DNA of 42,235 nt from Hyphomicrobiales bacterium (lineage in GTDB: Bacteria; Pseudomonadota; Alphaproteobacteria; Rhizobiales; Rhizobiaceae), in NCBI GenBank assembly GCA_900473745.1, contig UCMW01000012.1, forward strand, positions 1 to 42,235. Direction: 5' to 3'. The translations under genes were made by a program, and so were the position numbers. The notes beneath the pieces are model-generated. The model worked only from the letters and a program-made list of their open reading frames with translations. It had not been told where the DNA came from and did no database searches. Positions 32,077 to 40,434 of this stretch are shown here, piece after piece (the first letter of the stretch is position 1; every line of letters begins with the position of its first letter).

Positions 32077-33711
32077 TCAGCTCGCCTTGGCGATTTCCTG
32101 GTCCCGCAGCAGCCTGCGAATCACCTTGCCGCTCGTCGTCAGCGGTAGTTCCGCCACGAACTCGATCTCGCGCGGATATTCGTGCATCGACAGCCTGTTT
32201 TTCACCCAGTCGCGGATCTCGGCTGCGAGCGTCGGCCCCGACTCGAACCCTGCCTGCAGCACGACGAACGCCTTGACGATCTCGGTACGGAGCGCATCCG
32301 GTTTGCCGATGACCGCCGCAAGCCGCACTGCCGGATGGCCGATAAGGCAATCCTCGATCTCCGCCGGCCCGATGCGATAACCCGACGACGTGATTACATC
32401 GTCGTCGCGGCCGAAGAACTGCACATAGCCGTCCTCGTCCTGCCGACCGAGATCGCCGGTCTTCATCCAGTCGCCGACGAATTTTTCTACAGTCGCCTTT
32501 TCTTTGTTCCAGTAGCCGAGGAACATCACCGGGTCCGGCCGCCGGATCGCCACCTGACCCGTCTCACCGACCGGCACTTCGCAGCCCTCGGCGTCGATGA
32601 TCGCGACCTCATGCCCAGGCACCGCCTTGCCGATGAAGCCGCCCTTCGTCACACCCAGATGTGCCGCCGACGACAGCACGAAATTGCATTCCGTCTGGCC
32701 GTAGAATTCATTCGGCACGATGCCGAGCGCCGACTTCACCCATTCATAGGTTTCGCGGCCCAGCGATTCGCCCGCAGAGCCGATGCTGCGCAGCACGAGG
32801 TCATAAGCCTCGCGCGGCTTTTCGACCGCCTTCAGCAACCTGAGCGCCGTCGGCGGGATAAAGGCATTGCGCACCTTCATCTCGGCCATGATCCGGAACG
32901 CCATATGCGGATCGAATTTCTGCGCCGGCGAGGAAACCACCGGCACGCCAAGCATCAGCGCCGGTAGCAGCGCATTCAGCAGTCCGCCCGCCCAGGCCCA
33001 GTCGGACGGCGTCCAGACCTTGTCGCCGGGCTGCGGCAGGTAATCATGCGCCAGCTGAAAACCGGGGATGTGACCGGCCAGCACCCGATGACCGTGCAGC
33101 GCGCCCTTTGGCGGCCCTGTTGTGCCGGACGTATAGATCATCAGCGCCGGCATATCCGGGCCGCTCTCCGCGATTTCGAAAACATCCGACTTGCCGTCGA
33201 TCATCGCATGGAAGCCGACGACATCGGGACCGGCACCATCGATGCAAATCACCTTCTGTAGCGCCGGCAGGCGGGCCCTCAGCGTCTTCAGTCGCCCGAG
33301 GCCGAAACCATTGGTCACGATGACCTTGGCACCCGCATCCCGCATCCGGTATTCCAGCGCTTCTTCGCCGAAAAGCAGCGCCAGCGGCAGCGCAATCGCG
33401 CCCATCTTGTAAATCGCGACATGCGCGATGACCGTTTCGAAGCATTGCGGGAGAAGGAGCGCCACCCGATCGCCGGGAACGACACCGAGCTCCGTCAATC
33501 CATGCGCAAGCGCCGAGGATTGCGCGGCAAGCGCGCCATAGGTCATCGAGAGATGGTCGCCGTCGGCTGAGAAATGTTGAAGGCAGATGCGCTCGGGCGC
33601 CTTGGCGGCCCAGTCGTCCGACACCACCCGCCCGATGTTGAAATCGGCGGGGATCTCCCAACGGAAATCGCGGCGAAGTGCCTCGAATGTGTCGCGCGGC
33701 TCAAGCAGCAT
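32077..33711 (-). CDS. AMP-forming acyl-CoA synthetase
   Basis: An adenylate-forming enzyme of 544 residues, probably for acetate, propionate or medium-chain acids. The AMP-binding signature YTSGTTGPPKG is at 193-203. Later motifs are FYGQTECNF, TGDLGRQDEDGYVQFFGRDDDVI and, near the C-terminus, the catalytic Lys in TTSGKVIRRLLRDQE. The sequence is closest to the medium-chain/ACSM-like branch rather than to AcsA, but chain length cannot be fixed by eye. The start at 33711 lacks a strong ribosome site. It lies downstream of the DUF2384-like gene on the same strand. Confidence 0.92.
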   Translation of the reverse strand: MLLEPRDTFEALRRDFRWEIPADFNIGRVVSDDWAAKAPERICLQHFSADGDHLSMTYGALAAQSSALAHGLTELGVVPGDRVALLLPQCFETVIAHVAIYKMGAIALPLALLFGEEALEYRMRDAGAKVIVTNGFGLGRLKTLRARLPALQKVICIDGAGPDVVGFHAMIDGKSDVFEIAESGPDMPALMIYTSGTTGPPKGALHGHRVLAGHIPGFQLAHDYLPQPGDKVWTPSDWAWAGGLLNALLPALMLGVPVVSSPAQKFDPHMAFRIMAEMKVRNAFIPPTALRLLKAVEKPREAYDLVLRSIGSAGESLGRETYEWVKSALGIVPNEFYGQTECNFVLSSAAHLGVTKGGFIGKAVPGHEVAIIDAEGCEVPVGETGQVAIRRPDPVMFLGYWNKEKATVEKFVGDWMKTGDLGRQDEDGYVQFFGRDDDVITSSGYRIGPAEIEDCLIGHPAVRLAAVIGKPDALRTEIVKAFVVLQAGFESGPTLAAEIRDWVKNRLSMHEYPREIEFVAELPLTTSGKVIRRLLRDQEIAKAS

Positions 33712-33905
33712 GGCTGAGTATCCGGATCGTCATGCTGTCTCTGCTAACATTCATCTCGCAGATGCACAATAACGGGCTGGATTGAGCGTTAATCACGGGC
33801 AAATCTGCCGCCTTGTAGGAAGAAGACTGCAACGGATGGGACACAACGTCCGGATCGGGATCTGGTCGGCAGAGCAAGCAAGGCGAACCATACCGCCGGC
33901 TAATA

Positions 33906-34397
33906 TCAGCCCTTGTTCTGGGTCGCTTCCGCACGCATCAGCGCAACGAGCGCTTTCAATTCGCCGCCGCGCACCATCTGCGCCGGCGTGCGACCGCCGA
34001 AGGCTTCGAGATGCTGGCTGCGATACCATTTCTCGGCCGTCTCCTTCGAGCCGAGTCGCTTCATTGCGAGTGCCAGAACCAGCGTCTTGGCATCCGCCGG
34101 CGAAACCGTGCCCGCCTCGATCGCCGCATCGACGCGGGCGACCTGCGACTGGACCGACTGCTGCTTCAGCTTCTGCCGCATGGCCGCCACCTGCGGCGCG
34201 ACCGGTGCCACGATATTGACCTTGGCCTTGCCATCCACGGCAGCGGCTGGGCTCGCAAGCACAGGTGCCGCAGCCTTTGCCTTGCGCTGGCCCTTGGCAG
34301 CAACAGGCTGGGCTGGAGCCTTCGGCAACAGCGCCGCATCCACGACAACCTGCTTGACGGGCTGGGGAATGCGGATCTTCTTGGCCGAGCTTGTCAT
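33906..34397 (-). CDS. DUF2384-like (MbcA/ParS-type) protein, orphan
   Basis: A 163-residue protein. The C-terminal 60 residues (about 100-155) resemble the Xre/MbcA/ParS toxin-binding domain (DUF2384), with the diagnostic AFGGRTPAQMVRGGELKALVALM (about 134-155). The first 85 residues are Ala/Pro/Lys-rich and disordered, unlike typical ParS antitoxins, which carry an N-terminal Xre-type HTH. No RES-domain or other toxin gene is adjacent; the neighbours are an acyl-CoA synthetase and a tRNA. It may have been reused as a solitary regulator. Start ATG 34397, moderate ribosome site GGAAAGC. Domain identity is from pattern only and moderately sure. Confidence 0.7.
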   Translation of the reverse strand: MTSSAKKIRIPQPVKQVVVDAALLPKAPAQPVAAKGQRKAKAAAPVLASPAAAVDGKAKVNIVAPVAPQVAAMRQKLKQQSVQSQVARVDAAIEAGTVSPADAKTLVLALAMKRLGSKETAEKWYRSQHLEAFGGRTPAQMVRGGELKALVALMRAEATQNKG

Positions 34398-34633
34398 GCG
34401 TCTTGCTTTCCATGGCTGTGAAATCGCCCCGACGACAGGCCGGGTCGCCCCACACGACTGCGCATGCGGATCGATCTTTCCCTAGCATTCCGGGAGAGAC
34501 GCTTCAACACGCCAGGCAATTACCTCCGGCTGTTACAGCCACGGTCACACGGTCCCAAATCATGACAGAAAGCACAAGTCACACCCTTGCAAGCTCGCCG
34601 CACCCCATGGTAAGTCGCGCTTGTCCAGACCGT

Positions 34634-34718
34634 GCCCCATTGGCGGAACTGGTAGACGCGCTCGACTCAAAATCGAGTTCCGAAAGGAGTGCTGGTTCGA
34701 TTCCGGCATGGGGCACCA
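34634..34718 (+). tRNA. tRNA-Leu (anticodon CAA)
   Basis: An 85-nt class II tRNA. Acceptor stem GCCCCAT pairs with ATGGGGC; D arm GGCGGAACTGGTAGACGC; anticodon stem CTCGA/TCGAG around loop CTCAAAA, giving anticodon CAA (reads UUG); long variable arm (TTCCGAAAGGAGT); T arm GCTGGTTCGATTCCGGC; encoded CCA at 34716-34718. No integrase or repeated 3' end is seen nearby, so it has not been used as an integration site here. No clear terminator follows. Confidence 0.97.
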
Positions 34719-34904
34719 TTTTCCAACAAAATCTTTCCGATTCGACGGGATTGTGTGGCAAGCGTGATTGCCAGCCGACTCAACGAGCAACTCATTGCTC
34801 CTCTCGGGTTGATAGGATGTTCAGCATGCCCTACCCTTCGATACTTAAGGGATAAATTCGCGGCAGGCTCGCAGATGAGCTGCACCGCAGGGCCGGGATC
34901 ATTT

Positions 34905-36437
34905 ATGGAGCGATATGCACCTGGCAAAGCCCAGAAATTCGTCGTCATGGCCATTGTGGTGGCGTGGGTAGGCTTCATCGCGTTGGCGTCATCCTGGGCG
35001 TTTCAATCTTATCACGCGACTGTCAAAGCGGCGGAAGACCGCGTCTCGACGTCCAGCCTTGTCGTCGCCACGCATGCGAAATGGATCTATGAGTTCGGAG
35101 CCCAGGCAACGGGGCGGCTCGTTGATCTCGTTGAAAGCGGGCGCGCACCGTCGCGGGTTGGCGCGGTACAAGACATCCGCAGTGCCCTGCGGGGCCTGCC
35201 TGGAGCAGTCCAGGCCTATGTGGTCGCCGCCGACGGAAAGACGCTTTACTCCACCGACCCCGGTCTGAAGCCAATCGACATCCGTGATCGCGAATACTTC
35301 AAGGCGCTCGAGGCAGGCCGTGAGGACTACGTCTCCTCCCTCCTGATCAGCCGCCTCGGCGGTGACCAGATATTCGTCTTCAGCCGTCGGTTCCAAGAGG
35401 CGGGGGTCTTTGCGGGTGTGGTCACCGTGTCGCTCTCGACAGAGCTGATGAAGCCGATCTGGGAAGCCGTCAATCTCGGTGGAAATTTCGCGGTCAGCTT
35501 CATCCGAGACGATGGACAATTGGTTGCGCGCTACCCCAAGCCCGAAGCCGGCCTCGATATGAGCGGCTACGTCCTCTTTACGGATCACCTCAAGCGTGCA
35601 CCGACCGGCACATACATCGCTGAGGCGTCACCGCTCGATGGCGTGCAGCGGATCGTCGGCTACAGAAAGGTCGAAGGCACGCCCTTCATTGCCGTCGCTG
35701 CAGCGGACTTGGGTCTGCTCATGCGGCCTTTCTGGCACAACATCGAGATTTTGTTGGTTGTAACGGCTCTCGCCTGCCTCGGTTCGATAGGAGCGGCATT
35801 TCGGATCAGGAGTCTCCTCCGCATCCAAGATGCTCAGGCAACAGCACTCCAAGACGCCTTGGACAAGAACGAACTGCTGCTGCGAGAAATCCATCACCGG
35901 GTGAAGAACAATCTGCAGTCCGTCATGTCCCTGATCCGCATTCATCTGAAGCCGGGAGAACAGTCGCAGGCGCTGACGGACCGCATCAAGGCCATGGTCG
36001 CGGTCCATGAACTCATCTATCAGCACGATGCCTATGCGGCCTTGGACGCTGCCCAACTGGTCCGCCGCGTCACGGAAAACGTGATCGGAGCCTATGGCAG
36101 CGGCGTGCATGTCGACTTCGACCTTGCCCCCTTATGCGTGTCGAATGACCGCGCAACCGCCCTCGCCCTCCTCGTCAACGAGGTCGTCAGCAACAGTCTC
36201 AAATATGCATTCGAGACCCAGGCAAGCGGCAGGATCACGATCAGCCTCCACAAGGAAGAGACGGAGGACATGGCAGCGCTCACGATAGCGGACGACGGCA
36301 TCGGCTTCGACTCGGCGACTGCATCGAGAGGCACCGGAACGAAACTGATGGAAGGCTCTCTTCGGCAACTCGACGGCAGCTATACGCTGGATGGCAGCGA
36401 TGGAACCCGTTTTTCGGCGCGGTTGAAGTTGCTTTAG
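34905..36437 (+). CDS. Cache-domain HisKA_2 sensor histidine kinase
   Basis: Membrane sensor kinase of about 510 residues. TM1 (about 10-33), a periplasmic Cache-type sensor domain (about 37-275), TM2 (about 278-299), then a HisKA_2 dimerisation domain with phosphoacceptor His331 in EIHHRVKNNLQSV, and an HATPase domain (N box NEVVSNSLKYAF, G1 box DDGIGF, C-terminal G2). HisKA_2/HWE kinases often signal to PhyR in the alphaproteobacterial general stress response or to single-domain receivers. No response regulator is adjacent, so the partner is elsewhere. The open frame starts inside the tRNA, but the ATG at 34905 (MERYAPGK) gives a normal N-terminus; ATG 34875 is possible. Confidence 0.93.
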   Translation: MERYAPGKAQKFVVMAIVVAWVGFIALASSWAFQSYHATVKAAEDRVSTSSLVVATHAKWIYEFGAQATGRLVDLVESGRAPSRVGAVQDIRSALRGLPGAVQAYVVAADGKTLYSTDPGLKPIDIRDREYFKALEAGREDYVSSLLISRLGGDQIFVFSRRFQEAGVFAGVVTVSLSTELMKPIWEAVNLGGNFAVSFIRDDGQLVARYPKPEAGLDMSGYVLFTDHLKRAPTGTYIAEASPLDGVQRIVGYRKVEGTPFIAVAAADLGLLMRPFWHNIEILLVVTALACLGSIGAAFRIRSLLRIQDAQATALQDALDKNELLLREIHHRVKNNLQSVMSLIRIHLKPGEQSQALTDRIKAMVAVHELIYQHDAYAALDAAQLVRRVTENVIGAYGSGVHVDFDLAPLCVSNDRATALALLVNEVVSNSLKYAFETQASGRITISLHKEETEDMAALTIADDGIGFDSATASRGTGTKLMEGSLRQLDGSYTLDGSDGTRFSARLKLL

Positions 36438-36663
36438 GCCAGGTTCTGACCTGCATCCGGCGAGCCCGGTTTTCAGACCTCTACCGCAAAGCCACTCGAT
36501 GACACGCGAGACCTGTGAAGCGGGCGACCAATGCGTTGCATCACGCAGACTTGCATGGCTCGCCCAGGTCGCTGGTGATTTACACGCCTTCGCAAACGCA
36601 ATAGAAACCCGCCTGTCCGGCGCTCGTGCCGGCGACGTCGAAATCAGCTGCAGGCCCTATCCG

Positions 36664-37176
36664 ATGCTCGCAATTCTCAATCGCAACCCCGACCGTTCCG
36701 CGGCCGTTCTCGTCACCTTCGGCATGGCGATCGTCGTCGGCTCGGCTCTGGGCTTCGAGCACATCGGCGGCTATATCCCTTGCGCGCTCTGCCTGATGCA
36801 GCGCAATCCCTATTACATCGGCATCGGCGTCGGCTTTCTCGCCGTCCTGTCCGCCGTCTTCCGCCTGCCGCCTGTCGTCACCAAGGTCCTCTTGATCGCG
36901 GTCGCCCTGCTGATGATAACGGGGATGGGTCTCGGCATCTATCATTCCGGCGTCGAGTGGAAATTCTGGGAAGGTCCCGCGACCTGCACGATCGGTGCAA
37001 CGGGGAGCGAAACGCCGGTCAATGTGCTGGATGCGCTTAACGCCACCAAGGCACCCTCCTGCACCGAGGCGACGCTGCGCGTGCTCGGTCTTTCCTTCGC
37101 CGGCTGGAACGTGCTGACGAGTGCCGCACTTGCGGCCATCGCGCTCTGGGGCGCACTGCGCAAGCCCACCGTCTGA
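36664..37176 (+). CDS. dsbB: Disulfide bond formation protein DsbB
   Basis: Four-span inner-membrane quinone reductase that reoxidises DsbA. It has 170 residues. The first periplasmic cysteine pair is CALC at 40-43 (after GGYIPC), and the second is Cys108 and Cys133 in the long second loop. The open frame extends to 36499 in front, but those 55 codons have no membrane or signal character and the ATG at 36664 fits the family. The 226-bp region before it (36438-36663) shows no other gene. It converges on the HNH gene. Confidence 0.92.
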   Translation: MLAILNRNPDRSAAVLVTFGMAIVVGSALGFEHIGGYIPCALCLMQRNPYYIGIGVGFLAVLSAVFRLPPVVTKVLLIAVALLMITGMGLGIYHSGVEWKFWEGPATCTIGATGSETPVNVLDALNATKAPSCTEATLRVLGLSFAGWNVLTSAALAAIALWGALRKPTV

Positions 37177-37229
37177 GGCGGGAGCGGCTGCCCTTAAAAG
37201 GCGCCGCCAAAGGAGCTCAAGCTGCGGCC

Positions 37230-37787
37230 TTAGGGCTGCAGTTCGGTATCCCAGTAGAGATAGTCCACCCAGCTTTCATGCAGGTAGTTCGGCGGGAAGA
37301 GCCGGCCATTGTTGTGCAGGTCCTGCACCGTCGGCCGGTAGGGCCTTTGATGCGGCACCATGCCGGCCTGCTTGGGGAGCTTCGATCCCTTGCGCAGGTT
37401 GCAGGGCGAACAGGCCGCGACGACATTGTCCCATGTCGTCTCGCCGCCATGGGCGCGCGGGATGACATGGTCGAAGGTCAGGTCGTCGGGCGAGCCGCAA
37501 TACTGGCATTCGAACTTGTCGCGCAGGAAGACATTGAAGCGGGTGAAGGCCGGGTTCCGCGTCGGCTGAACATAGGTCTTGAGGCTGACCACGCTCGGCA
37601 GTCGCATCGAGAAACTCGGCGAGCAGACGGAGTGTTCATACTCGGCGATGATGTTCACACGGTCGAGGAAGACCGCCTTGATCGCGTCCTGCCAGGACCA
37701 GAGCGACAAGGGATAATAACTCAGTGGCCGGTAGTCGGCATTCAGAACGAGCGCCGGCAGGGCCTGGGGAGAAACTGCAATCGTCAA
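37230..37787 (-). CDS. HNH endonuclease family protein
   Basis: A 185-residue HNH nuclease-like protein of the type common and solitary in alphaproteobacterial chromosomes. The zinc knuckle is C94-x2-C97 and C126-x2-C129, with the catalytic pattern DHVIPR (Asp106-His107) and Asn121/Asn130. The N-terminus, LVLNADYRPLSYYPLSLWSWQDAI (about 13-36), is typical of the 5-methylcytosine-type or housekeeping HNH family, but no target is known. The start is TTG at 37787 with AGGAG at ideal spacing. It is not next to a methylase, so it is not an obvious restriction system. Confidence 0.9.
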   Translation of the reverse strand: MTIAVSPQALPALVLNADYRPLSYYPLSLWSWQDAIKAVFLDRVNIIAEYEHSVCSPSFSMRLPSVVSLKTYVQPTRNPAFTRFNVFLRDKFECQYCGSPDDLTFDHVIPRAHGGETTWDNVVAACSPCNLRKGSKLPKQAGMVPHQRPYRPTVQDLHNNGRLFPPNYLHESWVDYLYWDTELQP

Positions 37788-37822
37788 GGCTAACTCCTGA
37801 TCGATTCGGCATCTGCCTTTCT

Positions 37823-37852
37823 ATATTAGGTCCGTTGTTACAGCATTGTGAA
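37823..37852 (-). promoter_or_regulatory. Probable promoter of the HNH gene
   Basis: On the minus strand TTCACA (37852-37847) is followed after 18 nt by TAATAT (37828-37823), about 36 nt upstream of the TTG start. The -10 is good; the -35 is moderate. Confidence 0.45.
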
Positions 37853-37894
37853 GCCTGAATCTTTCAGCCGCCTTGCGACCTCTCGGCGCGCCCC

Positions 37895-38539
37895 TCAGCG
37901 GGGCAACGCGACGCGGCCCGTGATGCGCGCATAATGGGCCCAGAACAGCCTTGCTGCGACCGAGCGCACGGGTGTCCAGGCCTCTGCAAGCTCGGCCACC
38001 TGCTCCGGCAAGGGCCGCTCACCGGCAAAGAAAACATCGCCGACGGAGATCCTGAGCGCCACGTCCCCGACTGGGAAAATGTCCGGATGGCCGCCGCAGA
38101 ACATCAGATAGACCTCGGCCGTCCACGGGCCGACGCCCTTCAGGCCCGTCAGCGCTGCGATCGCGGCCTCCGCCGGCATCTCGGTCAGTTCGTCGAGGCG
38201 GAAGGGCCCGCCGAGATCGGCCTTGGCGGCGGCTTCGAGCGCCTGCGCCTTGCCCCGCGACAGGCCGAAGGTGCCGATGAGTTCTGGCCCGAGCGCCAGA
38301 TAGTCCTCCGCCAGTGGCCGATTGCCCAGGACCGCCGTCATCCGCCGCCAGATCGCGTCGGCACTGGCCCGCGACACCATCTGCGAAACGATGATCGAGG
38401 CGAGCCCCGCAAAGCCGGGTGCCGAGAGCCGTAGGGGCAGCGGGCTGCACACCTCGGCGATCGGACAGAGCCTGGGATCGCGTGTCAGCAAAAGGGAAAG
38501 CCCCGCAGCGAGATCGGCCTCGCATCGGATCGTTGTCAA
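37895..38539 (-). CDS. DNA-3-methyladenine glycosylase, AlkA-like
   Basis: A 214-residue base-excision repair glycosylase that removes alkylated purines. Helix-hairpin-helix LTGLKGVGPWTAEVYLMF is at 130-147, with catalytic Asp159 in FPVGDVAL. It is the short form of AlkA, without the N-terminal TBP-like domain. The start codon is TTG at 38539 behind a purine-rich GAGGAAAAGGGG stretch. It is divergent from gluQ-rs with only 44 bp between the starts. Confidence 0.93.
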   Translation of the reverse strand: MTTIRCEADLAAGLSLLLTRDPRLCPIAEVCSPLPLRLSAPGFAGLASIIVSQMVSRASADAIWRRMTAVLGNRPLAEDYLALGPELIGTFGLSRGKAQALEAAAKADLGGPFRLDELTEMPAEAAIAALTGLKGVGPWTAEVYLMFCGGHPDIFPVGDVALRISVGDVFFAGERPLPEQVAELAEAWTPVRSVAARLFWAHYARITGRVALPR

Positions 38540-38583
38540 ACCCGTCCCCTTTTCCTCATTCCACTCTCATGCGAAGGAAAAGC

Positions 38584-39480
38584 ATGACAGAACCCTCTCG
38601 TCAAACCGTGGGCCAAGATGCCCCCGTCTTTCGTTTCGCCCCGAGCCCCAACGGGCGGCTGCATCTCGGCCATGCGCTCTCGGCTCTCCTGAACGCCGAT
38701 ATGGCCGAAAAAACGGGCGGCCGCCTTCTGCTGCGCATCGAGGACATCGACCTCACCCGCTGCACGCCTGAACTCGAACAGGCTGTTTTCGACGATCTCG
38801 CCTGGCTGGGCATACCCTTCGAAAAGCCCGTGCGTCGCCAATCCGAGCATTTTCCGCTCTACCGGGAAGCACTCGACAGATTGCAGGCCATGGGCCTCGT
38901 CTATCCTGCCTTCCTTACCCGAGGCGAAGTCAAGGCTCGCGTCTCGGAGTATGAGCGCGAGGGCGGAATCTGGCCGCGAGATTCGGATGGCGCGCCGCTT
39001 TACCCGACGGAGGAGCGCATGCTGTCGGATGCCGAACGGGCCGAAAAACTGGCGACGGCCGAACGCTACGCCTGGCGGCTCGACATCGGGAAGGCGCTTG
39101 CTGCAGCTGGCCATCCGCTGTCCTGGCGGGAAACCGGCGATGGCGCACAGGGCGAAATATCCGCCGATCCTGCAGCCTGGGGCGATGTCGTGCTCTGGCG
39201 CTCGGATGCGCCGGCAAGCTATCACCTCGCTGTCACCGTCGACGATGCGGCGCAAGGGGTAACCAACGTGGTGCGCGGCCTCGACCTCTTCCATGCAACC
39301 TCGGTCCACCGCCTGCTGCAGGCTCTTCTCGGCCTGCCGCAGCCCGTCTACCACCATCATCGCCTGGTCCTTGGACTCGACGATCGAAAGCTGTCGAAGA
39401 GCCTCGGCGACACGGCGCTTTCAGCGTTGAGGGCCGAGGGGAAAACGCCCTCAGATATTCGCGCCATGGTCGGGGTTTGA
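38584..39480 (+). CDS. gluQ: Glutamyl-Q tRNA(Asp) synthetase
   Basis: GluQ-RS attaches glutamate to queuosine at position 34 of tRNA-Asp. It has 298 residues, a truncated GluRS without an anticodon-binding domain. The class I signature FAPSPNGRLHLGH is at 18-30, and KLSKS at 269-273. The region that holds three zinc-binding cysteines in E. coli GluQ-RS reads VYPAFLTRGEV here and has none, so this enzyme has a zinc-free form. The start at 38584 has GAAGGAAAAGC; an in-frame ATG at 38569 is the alternative. Its 3' end overlaps the opposing YihY gene by 30 bp. Confidence 0.93.
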   Translation: MTEPSRQTVGQDAPVFRFAPSPNGRLHLGHALSALLNADMAEKTGGRLLLRIEDIDLTRCTPELEQAVFDDLAWLGIPFEKPVRRQSEHFPLYREALDRLQAMGLVYPAFLTRGEVKARVSEYEREGGIWPRDSDGAPLYPTEERMLSDAERAEKLATAERYAWRLDIGKALAAAGHPLSWRETGDGAQGEISADPAAWGDVVLWRSDAPASYHLAVTVDDAAQGVTNVVRGLDLFHATSVHRLLQALLGLPQPVYHHHRLVLGLDDRKLSKSLGDTALSALRAEGKTPSDIRAMVGV

Positions 39481-40344
39481 GATCCCGCCATCCGGCACGC
39501 CCTTCACCGGCACAACCTGGAACTTCATCAGTGCCGCATTGAATTCTGCCCCGATGATGAAGATCGCGCCGACCATGTAGAGAAAGACCAGCACGATCAT
39601 GATGGAGGCGAGACCGGCATAGGTCGCTGCGTAATCGGCGAAGGTACCAATGTAATAGGCGAAGACGAGGGCGCCAATGAGCCAGAGTACCAGGGTCAAG
39701 AATACGCCCGGCAGGACGTCGATCACCCGCCGACGACCATCCGGCAGGCCGAGATGAAACACCATAAGGCCGATCACCAGAAAGACGACCGTTCCGTAGA
39801 CCCGCCAGTTGGCGATGGTGAGGAGAAAATCCTTGAGCAGCGGAAAATAGCGCTCGGCAAAGGCGAGCGCCACCGGCACGGCGACCAGGAGTGCGCTGAT
39901 GATGGCAAGCACGATGACCGCCCCGAGCACGAAACCGAAACTGACCAGCCGGGTGATGTACCAGGGGCGTGTTTCGACGACGCGGTAGGCCCGGTTGAGC
40001 GAGATCCTGAGTGCTTCGACACCATTGGAGGCGAAGTAAGCGGCGGCCAGCACCGAGATTGTCAACAGCCCCCCGCGCGGGATGGTCAGCACTTGCACCA
40101 CCTGATCCGACAGCGGCTTGGCGATGGTTTCCGGCCAGGTGTCGAAGATCAGATGCACTGCCGTTTCCGCAAACTGGTCGGCGCCGAGAAAGCTCGCCAG
40201 TGCCGTACCGAAGATCAGGAAGGGAAACAGCGCTAGGATCGCCGACAGCGCCACATGGCTTGCCATGGCCCAGCCGTCATCCAGCGTAAAATGCCAGAGG
40301 GCGTCGAACGTGACCTTGTAAAGCCTGCGAAAGAATGACGGCAT
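39451..40344 (-). CDS. YihY/BrkB family membrane protein
   Basis: Inner-membrane protein of 297 residues with about six spans, from the YihY/virulence factor BrkB family. It was earlier mislabelled RNase BN; the function is unsettled, and transport is suspected. Typical pieces: SHVALSAILALFPFLIFGTALASFLG (about 30-55), and the LRISLNRAYRVVETRPW region after FASNGVEA. The start at 40344 (MPSFFRRLYK) has AGGAGACTGG. The longer frame starts at TTG 40365 and is less likely. It overlaps gluQ at the 3' ends and is divergent from the dehydrogenase. Confidence 0.9.
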   Translation of the reverse strand: MPSFFRRLYKVTFDALWHFTLDDGWAMASHVALSAILALFPFLIFGTALASFLGADQFAETAVHLIFDTWPETIAKPLSDQVVQVLTIPRGGLLTISVLAAAYFASNGVEALRISLNRAYRVVETRPWYITRLVSFGFVLGAVIVLAIISALLVAVPVALAFAERYFPLLKDFLLTIANWRVYGTVVFLVIGLMVFHLGLPDGRRRVIDVLPGVFLTLVLWLIGALVFAYYIGTFADYAATYAGLASIMIVLVFLYMVGAIFIIGAEFNAALMKFQVVPVKGVPDGGISNPDHGANI

Positions 40345-40434
40345 CCAGTCTCCTGTGACGAGCAAGTTCGATTGTAAGCTGCGGGCGAATATGGGAAACC
40401 CATCCCCGTTTGTACAGGAACGACGAGGTCGAAG

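Noticed and set aside
34634..34718. tRNA-Leu as an integration site for a genomic island
   Set aside because: No integrase, no repeat of the tRNA 3' end and no change in gene character follow; the next gene is an ordinary sensor kinase.
37230..37787. HNH gene as part of a restriction or defence system
   Set aside because: No methyltransferase, helicase or other defence gene is next to it; the family is a common solitary chromosomal gene in this group.
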